From: Streptomyces monomycini
Lineage (GTDB): Bacteria > Actinomycetota > Actinomycetes > Streptomycetales > Streptomycetaceae
Reading direction: 5' to 3'
DNA length: 64,000 bases
Assembly: GCF_022271435.1 (NCBI RefSeq)
Contig: NZ_JAFIQY010000001.1
Coordinates: 434,001-498,000, forward strand
How positions within the stretch are numbered: position 1 is the stretch's first letter; each line of letters begins with the position of its first letter. Made by a program: the position numbers and the translations under genes. Shown piece after piece: positions 8,063 through 16,964 of the stretch. A model generated the notes under the pieces. It ran no database searches. It was not told the DNA's origin and saw only the letters and a list, made by a program, of their open reading frames with translations.

Positions 8063-9184
8063 ATGACCGCCGAGCCATTCGAGATCAGCATCACCGAAGC
8101 CGAGATCGCGGACCTGCGTGAACGCTTGCGACGGACACGGTGGCCCGAGCGCGAACCGGTGGACGACTGGTCACAGGGTTTGCCGCTGGCGTATGCGCAG
8201 GAGCTGTGCCGCAGCTGGGCCGAGGACTACGACTTCGGGTTCGCCGAGCGGCTGAACGTCTTCCCGCAGTACCGCGACACGATCGACGGGCTGGGCATCC
8301 ACTTCCTGCACGTCCGCTCGCCGGAGCCGGACGCGTTCCCGCTCGTGCTCACGCACGGGTGGCCGGGTTCGGTGCTCGAATTCCTGAAGGTCCTCGGCCC
8401 GCTGACCGACCCGCGCGCGCACGGCGCTGACCCGGCGGACGCGTTCCACGTGGTCGCGCCGTCGTTGCCCGGGTACGGCTGGAGTGACAAGCCGTCGACG
8501 ACCGGGTGGGGCATCAGGCGCACCGCGCGCGCCTGGGACTCGTTGATGGTCTCGCTGGGTTACGAACGGTACGGCGCGCAGGGCGGTGACTGGGGTTCGG
8601 CTGTGTCCGGCGCGCTGGGCGAGGTGGCGCCCGAGCGGGTCGCCGGCGTGCACCTGAACCTGGGATCCGTGGCGGCGGGCACGTTCGACGACCCGACGCC
8701 CGCGGAGCTGGCGAATCTCCAGGCCGCGAAGGAGATGCGGCGCACCGGGCGGGGGTACTCGGCGATCCAGGCGACCCGGCCGCAGACGCTCGGCTACGGC
8801 CTCACCGACTCCCCGGCGGGGCAGGCCGCCTGGATCGCCGAGAAGTTCTGGGCGTGGACGGACAACGACGGCCGTCCCGAGGACGCGTTGTCGCGGCAGA
8901 CGATCCTCGACGAGATCTCGGTCTACTGGTTCACCGCGTCGGCCACGTCGTCGGCGCGCCTGTACTGGGAGAGCTTCGCCAACTTCCGGGACAAGGTGAC
9001 CGCGCCGTCCGGGCTGTCGGTCTATCCGCGCGACATCACCCGCCCGTCCAGGCGGGAGGCCGAGCTGCGGTTCACCGACCTGCGCTGGTTCGAGGAGCTG
9101 CCGCATGGCGGCCACTTCGCCGCGCTGGAACAGCCGGAGTCGCTGGTCGAGCAGGTACGCGGATTCTTCCGCCTGTTCCGCTGA
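8063..9184 (+). CDS. Epoxide hydrolase (EHN-type alpha/beta hydrolase)
   Basis: 373 residues from ATG 8063 with AAGGAG upstream. The N-terminal lid/EHN domain begins FEISITEAEIADLRERLRRT. The alpha/beta-hydrolase core has the oxyanion motif HGWPGS (99-104), the nucleophile Asp176 in GGDWGS, and the catalytic His in PHGGHFAALEQPE near the end. These are hallmarks of microsomal-type epoxide hydrolases, which open epoxides to diols through an aspartyl ester. Length is normal for the family. It is 52 bases after the MFS gene, suggesting a detoxification unit (hydrolase plus pump) controlled by the CGNR protein. The substrate is unknown. Confidence 0.88.
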   Translation: MTAEPFEISITEAEIADLRERLRRTRWPEREPVDDWSQGLPLAYAQELCRSWAEDYDFGFAERLNVFPQYRDTIDGLGIHFLHVRSPEPDAFPLVLTHGWPGSVLEFLKVLGPLTDPRAHGADPADAFHVVAPSLPGYGWSDKPSTTGWGIRRTARAWDSLMVSLGYERYGAQGGDWGSAVSGALGEVAPERVAGVHLNLGSVAAGTFDDPTPAELANLQAAKEMRRTGRGYSAIQATRPQTLGYGLTDSPAGQAAWIAEKFWAWTDNDGRPEDALSRQTILDEISVYWFTASATSSARLYWESFANFRDKVTAPSGLSVYPRDITRPSRREAELRFTDLRWFEELPHGGHFAALEQPESLVEQVRGFFRLFR

Positions 9185-9239
9185 CTGTCCGTGCAATCCC
9201 CTGGGAAGCCCGCGCCCGGGGATGGTCCTGTCCGCCCCC

Positions 9240-9709
9240 TGGGGTACCGGCAAAACGACGGCCGCGCAGCGGGCTGAAGTCGACGTCCAGGTGCGGGTCG
9301 TACGCCTCCGGCTGGGTGCCGAGTTCGTGGGTGGAGCATTCGCCGAAGCAGCGGATGTGCTCGGTCGGTCAGGTACGACGAGATCGGGGCAAGGTCCTCG
9401 GGTCAATCTCCCAGCCGACGTCTCGGAGAGCAGGTTGTCGAGGTAGGGGTCTTTGTGGCGGCGGGCGGGCGCGAGCTGGTCGCCGAGCCGCGTGGCCACA
9501 GCGCAGGCCTCCCCGTCCTGGTCGAGCTGGGTGGCCACCCACAGGATTCCCGCCGCCAACGCGGCCGTCTTCTCCCGCGCGGCCTGGACGGGGTCGTCGG
9601 CGTCGATGTGCTGGAGCACCGTGCGGTAGTTCCCGCTCAACGCCTCAACGATGGCCTGCTGCCGCTCGCGGATGCTCTCCAGCTCCGCCTCGGCCCGCTT
9701 GTCCTGCAA
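9240..9709 (-). pseudogene. Unrecognised gene remnant with frameshift
   Basis: A convincing helical protein text reads from TTG 9707-9709: LQDKRAEAELESIRERQQAI, then an acidic and alanine-rich stretch to HKDPYLDNLLSE near 9440. There the frame breaks; a neighbouring frame continues GWEIDPRTLPRSRRT to a stop near 9370. A further piece, IRCFGECSTHELGTQPEAYD followed by PHLDVDFSPL, reads near 9350-9270 in yet another phase. The composition is unlike the anti-parallel shadows elsewhere. I recognise no function. It may be one broken gene or the ends of two, stranded between the epoxide hydrolase and the siderophore locus. Confidence 0.4.
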
Positions 9710-9787
9710 CGCGACCCGCCACGCCCCTGGCCGTCGTCGGCGCCGGTCAGGCCCGCCCCGCGGCCGGGACGGCGAGCCGCACGGGAC

Positions 9788-9808
9788 GTAAGGTAAGGGT
9801 GACCTTAC
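9788..9808 (+). promoter_or_regulatory. Iron box (DmdR/IdeR-type operator) before the esterase gene
   Basis: The 21-base palindrome GTAAGGT-N7-ACCTTAC lies about 60 bases before the esterase start. It resembles the actinobacterial iron box consensus TTAGGTTAGGCTAACCTAA. Two further boxes occur at 12526 and 18064, supporting iron-dependent repression of the whole locus. Confidence 0.8.
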
Positions 9809-9867
9809 CCACCACCGGCCAGCTCCGGTGCTTCGCTCCCCGCGCCACCGACACGGAGACCGCCTCG

Positions 9868-11151
9868 ATGACCGTCACCGCCCCGCCCTCCGACACCCCC
9901 CGGCACCCGCCCCGGGTACCACGGCCCTCCCCCGTGCCGCGCGTCACCGACGAGCGTGTCGTCCGCCGGGCGGCCGAGTTGTCCGGGGCGGAGTTCTGGC
10001 AAGCGGTGGAGCGCGAGGGCACGCCGCTGACCGGCCCGGACCCGTACGGTGCGGCGGACCACGCGCTGGTCACGTTCCTGTGGCGCGGCTCCCCCGCCAC
10101 CCGTGCGGTCCTGGTGTCGCCCAACAAGCTCGCCGATCCGCGCGACCCGGCCGGCAACCTCATGGAGCGCGTCCCCGGTACGGACGTGTGGCACTGGTCG
10201 GTGCGGATGCGCCAGGACTGGCACGCCACGTACACGCTGTGTGTGGACGAGGGCGACGGCCCGGCCGACGACGCCGCCGCGTACTGGCCGTGGCTGCGCA
10301 CACAACAGCGTGTCGATCCGTTCAACCCGCACTCGCTCGCGAGCCGTTGGGGCGGGGCTCCGGCCTCCTGCGTCGTGCTGTCCGGCGCGCCGGACAGCAC
10401 GGAGTGGCGGGAGCGGCCCGGCGTGCCCCGTGGCACCGTGTCCGTCCACACCGTCCGCAGCGCGCTGGTCGGCAACGAGCGCCGGGTGTGGCGGTACGTG
10501 GCCGCGGGCGGTGCGGCAGCGGGCGCGGAGCTGCCCGTCCTCGTCCTCCTGGACGGGGAGATGTGGCAGCCGGGCCTGGACGTCGCCACCGCGCTGGACA
10601 ACCTCGTCGCGGACGGGCGGATCCCGCCGCTGGTCGCGCTGCTTCCGGAATCGCTGGGCGCGGACACCCGCTGGGCCGAGATGACGTGCGACCCGCGGTT
10701 CACCGGCTTCCTCACGGACGAGCTGCTGCCCTGGGCGGGCGCGGAGCTGCCGCTGACCGCCGACCCGGCCCGTACCGTCGTGGCGGGCCAGAGCCTCGGC
10801 GGCCTCACCGCCGCGTACGCCGCGGTGTCCGCGCCCGGCCGGTTCGGCTGTGTCCTGGCGCAGTCCGGTTCCTTCTGGTGGCCGAACGGTCCGGGCGCGC
10901 AGTGGCTGACCGGACGGATCGCGGAGTCCCCGCGGCTGCCGGTGCGGTTCCGGCTGTCGGCGGGCGAGCAGGAGTGGGTCGCGCTGCCCGCGAACCGCCG
11001 GCTGCGCGACACCCTGGCGGCGAAGGGGTACACCGACGTGGTCTACCGCGAGTTCAACGGCGGCCACGACTACCTGTGCTGGCGTTCGGAGCTGGTGGAC
11101 GGGCTGTGCGACCTGCTCGGTCCGGGGACGGCCGGGCCCTCGGCCGGCTGA
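9868..11151 (+). CDS. Fes-like siderophore (enterochelin-type) esterase
   Basis: 427 residues from ATG 9868, with GGAG eight bases upstream. The N-terminal enterochelin-esterase domain (about 60-140) includes FLWRGSPATRAVLVSPNKLA and TDVWHWSVRM. The C-terminal esterase fold has the nucleophile motif GQSLGG (about residue 310) and the catalytic His in GGHDYLCWR near residue 408. Enzymes of this type hydrolyse trilactone catecholate siderophores in the cytoplasm to release iron. The iron box upstream and the EntF-like NRPS nearby fit this. A strong stem-loop follows the stop codon. Length is close to Escherichia coli Fes. Confidence 0.85.
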   Translation: MTVTAPPSDTPRHPPRVPRPSPVPRVTDERVVRRAAELSGAEFWQAVEREGTPLTGPDPYGAADHALVTFLWRGSPATRAVLVSPNKLADPRDPAGNLMERVPGTDVWHWSVRMRQDWHATYTLCVDEGDGPADDAAAYWPWLRTQQRVDPFNPHSLASRWGGAPASCVVLSGAPDSTEWRERPGVPRGTVSVHTVRSALVGNERRVWRYVAAGGAAAGAELPVLVLLDGEMWQPGLDVATALDNLVADGRIPPLVALLPESLGADTRWAEMTCDPRFTGFLTDELLPWAGAELPLTADPARTVVAGQSLGGLTAAYAAVSAPGRFGCVLAQSGSFWWPNGPGAQWLTGRIAESPRLPVRFRLSAGEQEWVALPANRRLRDTLAAKGYTDVVYREFNGGHDYLCWRSELVDGLCDLLGPGTAGPSAG

Positions 11152-11196
11152 CGCCCTCGGGCCCGGCCGCTGGGGTGCGGCCGGGCCCGAGGGCGT
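11151..11196. terminator. Perfect 20-base stem-loop after the esterase gene
   Basis: ACGCCCTCGGGCCCGGCCGC (11151-11170) is followed by a six-base loop and its exact reverse complement (11177-11196). It begins at the last base of the esterase stop codon. There is no T-run, as is common for Streptomyces terminators. It would also face the convergent beta-propeller gene. Confidence 0.75.
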
Positions 11197-11246
11197 CCCC
11201 AGGGACGGCTCCGCCGCACCGGGAGTGTGCACGGCGGAGCCGGTCC

Positions 11247-11396
11247 CAGTGGGAACGCGTGAAGCTGATGCGGTCTCAGTGGGAACGCGTGAAGCTGATG
11301 CGGTCTCGGTGCGAGCGCGTGAAGCCGATGCAGCCTCAACGGAAACGCGTGAGGCCGATGCAGCCTCAGTGGGAACGCGTCAGGCTGATCCGGTGC
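11247..11396. repeat. Five tandem 30-base repeats derived from a gene 3' end
   Basis: Units start at 11247, 11277, 11307, 11337 and 11367. The first two are identical; the others differ at several positions. On the minus strand each unit reads as the terminal codons of the beta-propeller gene (R-I-S-[FL]-T-R-S-H then stop or a near-stop codon). The real stop is in the last unit at 11366-11368. The array therefore looks like duplications of the 3' end of that gene. There are no spacers, so it is not a CRISPR array. Confidence 0.85.
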
Positions 11397-12454
11397 ACCG
11401 AGTCGATCCGGTCGGCGCCGGCGGCGGACTTGTCCACGACGTAGGCCGTGCCGCGGCGGACCGTGACGTGGTTCGGGTTGGGGCCGGTGGCCAGGTCGGC
11501 CAGGACGGTGCCCTTCTTCGGGTCCACGACCGTGGTGGTGCCGCTGCCGCGGTTGGCGACGAAGACCCGGCCGGAGCGGTGGTCGGCGGCGACGGAGATC
11601 GCGCCGGCGCCGGTGGGGACGGTCCGGGTGACGGTGCCCTTGCGCAGGTCGACGACCGAGAGCGTGCCCGCGGCCTGGTTGGCCGTGTAGGCGGTACGGC
11701 CGTCGGCGGACAGCTCGATGCCGATGGGGGCGTCGCCGGTGGGGATGAAGCGCGGCTCGGCCTTGTACGGGCTGACCACGATGATCCGGTCGTTGGTCAG
11801 GTCGGTGGCGTAAGCGGTGCCGGTACGGGTGTCCACGGCGAGTCCGGCGGTGCCCGCGCCCTCGACCTTGACCCGCTTCTTCTCCTTGAAGGTGCGGGTG
11901 TCGAACGCGACGACCGAGCCGTCGCCGAAGCCGCTGGCCCAGGCGAGGTCGTGGCGCTTGTCGACGACGATCTCGCGGGCGTGGGCGACGTTCGGCAGGG
12001 TGGCGAGGTGCTTGCCGGTGCGCTGGTTGTAGACGGCGACCGAGTTGTTACGGGTGTTGGTGGTCCACACGGTGTCGTGCTCGTCGTCCACGGCGACGCC
12101 GTAGACCGCCTCGACCGCGCCGGTCGCCTGGTCGGTGACCGGCGGGGTGTACGCGGCCTTGGTCTTGAGCGTCTTCGGGTCGACCTTCAGCAGTCTGGAC
12201 TGGGTGACCGGCGGCCGGCCGACGGCCGTCGTGGTCCACAGGACGTGGTGGCGCTCGGAGTAGGCGGACTGGTAGAGCCCGGTGGCCAGTTGTGCGGTGT
12301 CCACCCGGTACGACGCCTGGTGCGCGGGCCGGTCGTGCGCGACGGCGGTGCCGCTCACCGCCAGGGCGCTGCCGGCGGCGACGGCGAGGGCCGTGGCGGT
12401 GCGGGCGAGGCGGCGGGAGGCGGTGCGGGGCTGCGGCGTCTTGGGGGCGCTCAT
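11366..12454 (-). CDS. Secreted YncE-like beta-propeller protein, iron-regulated
   Basis: 362 residues from ATG 12454 with GGAGGAGT upstream. The N-terminal export signal (about 1-35, with RRLARTATALAVAAG and cleavage near AVA-HD) is followed by repeated 40-45-residue blades. Typical phrases are VYGVAVDDEHDTVWTTNTRN, GLAVDTRTGTAYATDLTN and VFVANRGSGTTTVVDPKKG, as in YncE/YVTN seven-bladed propellers. Such proteins lie in the cell envelope and in some bacteria are repressed by iron. An iron box 72 bases upstream and the siderophore genes around it suggest a role in iron or siderophore handling. Its 3' end merges into the 30-base repeat array. Confidence 0.82.
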   Translation of the reverse strand: MSAPKTPQPRTASRRLARTATALAVAAGSALAVSGTAVAHDRPAHQASYRVDTAQLATGLYQSAYSERHHVLWTTTAVGRPPVTQSRLLKVDPKTLKTKAAYTPPVTDQATGAVEAVYGVAVDDEHDTVWTTNTRNNSVAVYNQRTGKHLATLPNVAHAREIVVDKRHDLAWASGFGDGSVVAFDTRTFKEKKRVKVEGAGTAGLAVDTRTGTAYATDLTNDRIIVVSPYKAEPRFIPTGDAPIGIELSADGRTAYTANQAAGTLSVVDLRKGTVTRTVPTGAGAISVAADHRSGRVFVANRGSGTTTVVDPKKGTVLADLATGPNPNHVTVRRGTAYVVDKSAAGADRIDSVHRISLTRSH

Positions 12455-12525
12455 GGTCTGGACTCCTCCTGAAGAGGCGGGCGAGGCAGGGAGGTCGGGG
12501 GAGATCCGCCCGACCCGGTCAAAGG

Positions 12526-12544
12526 TTAGCTTAGCCTTACCTAA
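12526..12544 (-). promoter_or_regulatory. Iron box before the beta-propeller gene
   Basis: On the minus strand the site reads TTAGGTAAGGCTAAGCTAA. It matches the 19-base iron box consensus at 17 positions by eye and sits about 72 bases before the ATG. The NRPS gene, whose stop is about 90 bases to the right, is transcribed toward it. Confidence 0.8.
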
Positions 12545-12635
12545 GTTGCGCTCCATCGGCGGTACCCGCGAGACGCAGGGGGCGAGCCGGGCACACCGGA
12601 ACGGCGTGCCCGACCCGCCCGGCCGGGCGGCCCGT

Positions 12636-15600
12636 TCAGGCGTCCAGCGCGGCCAGACGTGCCGCGACCACCGCCGCGATCCCGTCCATCCAGCGCGGCT
12701 GCGTCATCTGCGGGTGCAGACAGTCCACGTCGTGGTTGGCCAGTCCGCCCTGGATGTACGGCGTCCAGGCGTCCCGCGTCAGCCAGTCCTCGGCGCGCGG
12801 GGCGGCGGCGGTGAAGAACAGCGCGTCGCCGGTGAACACGCGGTGCTGGTGTTCCCGCATGAGACGGGCGTTGTTGACGACGATGTCGACGACGGCGGAC
12901 AGCGTGCGGTCGGACAGCCCGGCCAGCGCGCTGCCCTCGCGGCGCAGCGTCTCCAGCACGTCCTCGCGGGTCAGCTCGTCCGTCCGCTCGAACCCCGCCA
13001 TCCGCAGCAGGGCGGTGAGCGCGTCGGTCTCCTTGGGGACGGCCTGGTCGCGCCACTGGTCGGAGGGGTAGGCGTCCAGCAGGGCGAGGAAGTCGACGCG
13101 CTCCCCCGCCTCCTGGAGCCGCACGGCCACGGTGTGGGCGAGGACGCCGCCCACGGACCAGCCGAGCAGCCGGTACGGGCCGTGCGGCCGGACGGTACGC
13201 AACTGCCGTACGTAATCGGCAGCCATCTCCTCCATCGTCGCCGGAAGCGGCTCGTCCCGGGCCAGGCCGCGCGCCTGGAGGCCGTACACCGGTTGCGCGG
13301 CATCGAGCCGCGAGAGCAGGCCCGAGTAGCACCAGCTGATGCCGCCCGCCGGGTGCAGGACGAACAGCGGTACCCGGTCGCCCGCCGGGCGTAGCGGCAG
13401 CAGGACACCCAGGGCGTCACCGCCCGCCCCGTCGCCGTCCAGGCGGGCGGCGAGCGCGGCCGGGGTACGGTCCTGGAAGAGGGCGCCGATGGCCAGGCTG
13501 GTGCCGAGCGTGTCCCGTAGCCGTGCCATCAGGCGGGCGGCCAGCAGGGACGTGCCGCCCAGGTCGAAGAACGCGTCGTCCACGCCGACCCGGGGCAGGC
13601 CCAGCACTTCGGCGAACAGCCGGGTGAGGGTCTCCTCCCGGTGGGTGCGCGGGGCGCGGCCGGGTCCGGTCTCGAAGGAGGGGGCCGGGAGCTGTTTGCG
13701 GTCCAGCTTGCCGTTGGGGCTGAGCGGGAACGCGTCCAGGGCGACGACACTGGTGGGCACCATGTGCTCCGGCAGGGTGCGGGCGAGCGCGGCGCGCAGC
13801 TCCTCCGGGTCGGGCGGGGTGTCGCCGTCGCGGTGCTCGTACGTGACGTAACCGGTCAGCCGCTGGTCGCCGGGGCGGTCCTCGCGTACCACGGCGCAGG
13901 CGGCGGCGACGGCGGGCAGGGCGGCCAGGGCCTCCTCGATCTCGCCGAGTTCGACGCGCTGGCCGCGCAGTTTGACCTGGTGGTCGGTGCGGCCGAGGTA
14001 GAGCAGTTCGCCGCGGTCGGTCCAGCGGGCGAGGTCGCCGGTGCGGTACATCCGGTCGCCGTCGGGCCCGTAGGGATCGTCGACGAAGCGGGTCGCCGTC
14101 AGGCCGGGCCGTCCCAGGTACCCGTCGGCGAGCTGGGTACCCGCGAGGTACAGCTCGCCGGGGACGCCAGGCGGGCAGGGTTGCAAGGCCGCATCCAGGA
14201 CGTACAGGCGGGTGTTCCAGACGGGCGCCCCGATGGGCACCGGACCCTCGCCGTCGGGTGCGCACGCGTGGTACGTGACGTCGACGGCCGCCTCGGTGGG
14301 GCCGTACAGGTTGTGCAGTTCCACGTCCGGCAGGGCCCGCGCGAACTCCCGCGCCGTCTCGCGCGGCAGCGCCTCGCCGCTGCAGAACACCCGGCGCAGT
14401 CCGGTGCAGTTCACCGTGTCCGGCTCGGCCAGGAACATCTGGAGCATGGAGGGCACGAAGTGGCAGGTGGTGATGGCCTGTTCGCGGATGACGCGGGCCA
14501 GGTACGCGGGGTCCCGGTGACCGCCGGCCTCGGCCACCACCAGCGTGGCGCCCTGGCGCAGCGGCCAGAAGAACTCCCACACGGACACGTCGAAGCCGGA
14601 GGGCGTCTTCTGGAGCACCCGGTCGCCCGGATCCAGACCGTACTCCCCCTGCATCCAGCGCAGCCGGTTGTCGATGGCCCGGTGGCTGACCACGACGCCC
14701 TTGGGGCGGCCGGTGGAGCCGGAGGTGTAGATGACGTACGCGGGGTGGTCCGGGGTGAGCGGGCGGGGCGGGACGGTTCCGGGGTACGGGTCCAGGTCGA
14801 GCCCTTCCAGGACGACCACGGGCAGCTGCCCGTCGCCGGGCACGCGGTCGTCCCGGTCGGTGACCACGCACACGGGCCGCGCGTCGTCGAGCATGTACGC
14901 GAGCCGGTCGGCGGGGTAGTCGGGGTCCAGCGGCAGGTAGGCGCCGCCTGCCTTGAGCACGGCCAGCAGGGTGAGGACGAGGTCGGCGGAGCGCGGTACG
15001 GCGACGGCGGCCAGGGTGCCGGGCCGTACGCCCAGGGACGCCAGGTGCCGGGCCAGCCGGTTGGCGCGGGCGTCGAGTTCGGCGTACGTCCAGGTGGTGT
15101 CCCTGAAGACCAGCGCGGTGGCGTCGGGGGTGCGGGCGGCCTGTGCCTCGATGGGCCCGACGAGCGTGGTGGGCGGCAGGGCGCGGGCCGTGGCGTTGAA
15201 CTGCTCCAGCACCAGGGACCGTTCGGCCGCGGTGGCGATGCCGTGCTCACCCTGGGGGACGTGCGGGTCGGCGTGCGCGAGGCGGGACAGCAGGTCCAGG
15301 AACCGTTCCTGGTGGTGCCCGAGGTCCGTCTCCTCGTACAGCGCGGGGTTGGCGTCGTAGTCGAGGCGGAGACCGCGGCCGTCGGCGCGGTCGTAGACGT
15401 TGACGGTCAGCTCGTCGACCGGGCCGGTGGACAGGTTGTGCGCGGTGGCCGGGACGCCCGCGAAGTCCAGGCCGTAGTCGAAGGGCATGACGTTGACCAG
15501 CGGCCCGACCAGCGCCCGGTCGGCGCCGAGCAGGCCCAGGTCACGGCGGATGTCCTCGTAGCGGTAGCGCTGGTGGCGGCGGGCCGCGCGGATGCCGAGG

Positions 15601-16580
15601 ACGACCTGGCGGGTCAGTTCGGCGAAGGTGGCGCGCGGGCCGGCGGTCAGCCGCAGCGGCAGCACGTTCATGACCATGCCGGGGACGCGCAGCGCCACCG
15701 AGCCCATGCGGCCCATCATCGGCAGCCCGAGGACGACCTCTTCGGCGCCGGTGGCCCGGGACAGGTACAGCGCCTGGGCGGCGATCAGCACGTCGGGCCA
15801 GGTGGCGCGGACCGAGGAGGCCAGTTCCTTGAGCCGCTCGGTGACCTCGGGCCCCAGGTACGCGGTGCGGCGCAGATGCGTACGGGAGGGCAGGGCGGTG
15901 CGCCCGGCCAGGTTGACGGCCTCGGGCCGGTCCGCGAACGCCTCGTTCCAGTGCTGCCGGTCGGCCTCGTACGTGTCCGAGGCGCGGTACGCGGCGTCGT
16001 CGGCGACCAGGTCGGTGAGGCGCCCGAAGGGGTCGGGGCCCACGGGTTCGCCGGACGCGAGCGCCGTGTAGACCTCGGCGGTGCGGCGGGCCAGCAGAGA
16101 GTAGCCGAAGCCGTCCATGACGACGTGGTGGACGCGCTGGTACCACAGCCAGCGGGTGTCGCCGACCCGGAACAGCGCGTGCGCGAACAGCGGCCCGGCG
16201 GCCAGGTCGAACGGTTCGGCCAGGTCGGCGTGCATCCAGGCGCGCGCCGCGCCGTCCGGGTCGGCCTCCGCGCGCAGGTCCGCCAGATGGAGAGGCAGCG
16301 GCGCCGGGCCGGTGGTCAGCGGGAGCTGACGGGGGCCCTCGGGCGTCTCGACGATACGGACGCGCAGCGCGTCGGCCTCGGCGACCACCTGGTGCAGCGC
16401 GTCGGAGAACAGCGCCGGGTCCACCGGGCCGTGGATCTCCAGGTACTCGGCGGTGTTCTGCGCGGGGCTCGCCGGATCCAGGGCCTGGGCGTACCACAGG
16501 CCGGTCTGGGCGGCCGTCAGCGGCAGCCCCTCGGCGGCGATGTGCCGGCCGTCCGCGGTGGCGTCCAGCAGCGCCGTCAC
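12636..16580 (-). CDS. EntF-like single-module NRPS (C-A-PCP-TE), serine type
   Basis: 1314 residues from GTG 16580, which overlaps the stop of the carrier-protein gene (GTGA). Domains in order: condensation (about 10-440, HHVVMDG near 152); adenylation (about 460-960, YTSGSTGRPKG near 620); peptidyl carrier (DLGGTSLLAA near 1006); and thioesterase (GWSVGG near 1138, terminal His in ANHDVDCLHP). The pocket residues, aligned by eye with EntF (FDVSVW, CHFVPS, VFCSGEA, LYGPTEAAVDV), give D-V-W-H-F-S-L-V-D-K, the serine code of EntF. The C-A-PCP-TE order is that of EntF, which joins acyl-serine units and cyclises a trilactone. No 2,3-dihydroxybenzoate genes lie nearby, so the acyl donor must come from elsewhere. 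Confidence 0.88.
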   Translation of the reverse strand: MTALLDATADGRHIAAEGLPLTAAQTGLWYAQALDPASPAQNTAEYLEIHGPVDPALFSDALHQVVAEADALRVRIVETPEGPRQLPLTTGPAPLPLHLADLRAEADPDGAARAWMHADLAEPFDLAAGPLFAHALFRVGDTRWLWYQRVHHVVMDGFGYSLLARRTAEVYTALASGEPVGPDPFGRLTDLVADDAAYRASDTYEADRQHWNEAFADRPEAVNLAGRTALPSRTHLRRTAYLGPEVTERLKELASSVRATWPDVLIAAQALYLSRATGAEEVVLGLPMMGRMGSVALRVPGMVMNVLPLRLTAGPRATFAELTRQVVLGIRAARRHQRYRYEDIRRDLGLLGADRALVGPLVNVMPFDYGLDFAGVPATAHNLSTGPVDELTVNVYDRADGRGLRLDYDANPALYEETDLGHHQERFLDLLSRLAHADPHVPQGEHGIATAAERSLVLEQFNATARALPPTTLVGPIEAQAARTPDATALVFRDTTWTYAELDARANRLARHLASLGVRPGTLAAVAVPRSADLVLTLLAVLKAGGAYLPLDPDYPADRLAYMLDDARPVCVVTDRDDRVPGDGQLPVVVLEGLDLDPYPGTVPPRPLTPDHPAYVIYTSGSTGRPKGVVVSHRAIDNRLRWMQGEYGLDPGDRVLQKTPSGFDVSVWEFFWPLRQGATLVVAEAGGHRDPAYLARVIREQAITTCHFVPSMLQMFLAEPDTVNCTGLRRVFCSGEALPRETAREFARALPDVELHNLYGPTEAAVDVTYHACAPDGEGPVPIGAPVWNTRLYVLDAALQPCPPGVPGELYLAGTQLADGYLGRPGLTATRFVDDPYGPDGDRMYRTGDLARWTDRGELLYLGRTDHQVKLRGQRVELGEIEEALAALPAVAAACAVVREDRPGDQRLTGYVTYEHRDGDTPPDPEELRAALARTLPEHMVPTSVVALDAFPLSPNGKLDRKQLPAPSFETGPGRAPRTHREETLTRLFAEVLGLPRVGVDDAFFDLGGTSLLAARLMARLRDTLGTSLAIGALFQDRTPAALAARLDGDGAGGDALGVLLPLRPAGDRVPLFVLHPAGGISWCYSGLLSRLDAAQPVYGLQARGLARDEPLPATMEEMAADYVRQLRTVRPHGPYRLLGWSVGGVLAHTVAVRLQEAGERVDFLALLDAYPSDQWRDQAVPKETDALTALLRMAGFERTDELTREDVLETLRREGSALAGLSDRTLSAVVDIVVNNARLMREHQHRVFTGDALFFTAAAPRAEDWLTRDAWTPYIQGGLANHDVDCLHPQMTQPRWMDGIAAVVAARLAALDA

Positions 16581-16807
16581 GAGTCCGCGCCCAGGATGCG
16601 GGCCCACGCCTCGATGGCGGGCTGCTCGGCGAGGTCCACGAAACCGGCCCGGGTGCCGTGATCGCGCCGCCACCGTTCCAGGAGCGCCATGATGCGGACC
16701 GAGTCCATGCCGTAGTCGACGAGGTTCTCGTCGACGGGGATGTCGGCCGGGTCCTCGCCCAGCACGTCGGCGACGTCCGCGCGCAGGTGGTCGATGGTCA
16801 GAGCCAT
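16577..16807 (-). CDS. Free-standing aryl/acyl carrier protein
   Basis: 76 residues. The phosphopantetheine attachment motif DYGMDSVRIM places the reactive serine at residue 36. The pattern ENLVDYGMDSVR is close to the aryl carrier domain of EntB. Here it is a separate protein without the isochorismatase domain. Its stop overlaps the NRPS start by four bases, so the two are translationally coupled. It would carry the aryl acid that the NRPS condensation domain attaches to serine. The activating ligase is not encoded next to it. Start ATG 16807 has AAGGAG upstream. Confidence 0.85.
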   Translation of the reverse strand: MALTIDHLRADVADVLGEDPADIPVDENLVDYGMDSVRIMALLERWRRDHGTRAGFVDLAEQPAIEAWARILGADS

Positions 16808-16964
16808 GACAGGTGGTTCTCCTTGAGGGGTGGGCCGGTGGTAACCGGGTGCGGGGGGCCGGCGGGCGGCCGGGGCTCGCCGGTACGGACGGACGGCCGG
16901 GAGCCGCGGCCACGGGTGGGCGCCGGGCCGGGCGGACCGTGCCCGTCCGGCCGGGCGCCATGCG

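Noticed and set aside
11247..11396. CRISPR-like array
   Set aside because: The 30-base units are directly adjacent with no spacers, and they match the end of a gene; no cas genes are present.
13641..16661. An open frame of about 1000 codons antisense to the NRPS
   Set aside because: High-GC coding on one strand leaves long open frames on the other. Its text is Val/Gly/Arg/Gln-rich without domains, and the minus-strand NRPS is unmistakable.
12636..16961. Longer NRPS start covering the carrier-protein gene
   Set aside because: The upstream extension is Arg/Pro-rich and antithetical to the clear carrier protein in another frame; GTG 16580 with the GTGA overlap is the better start.
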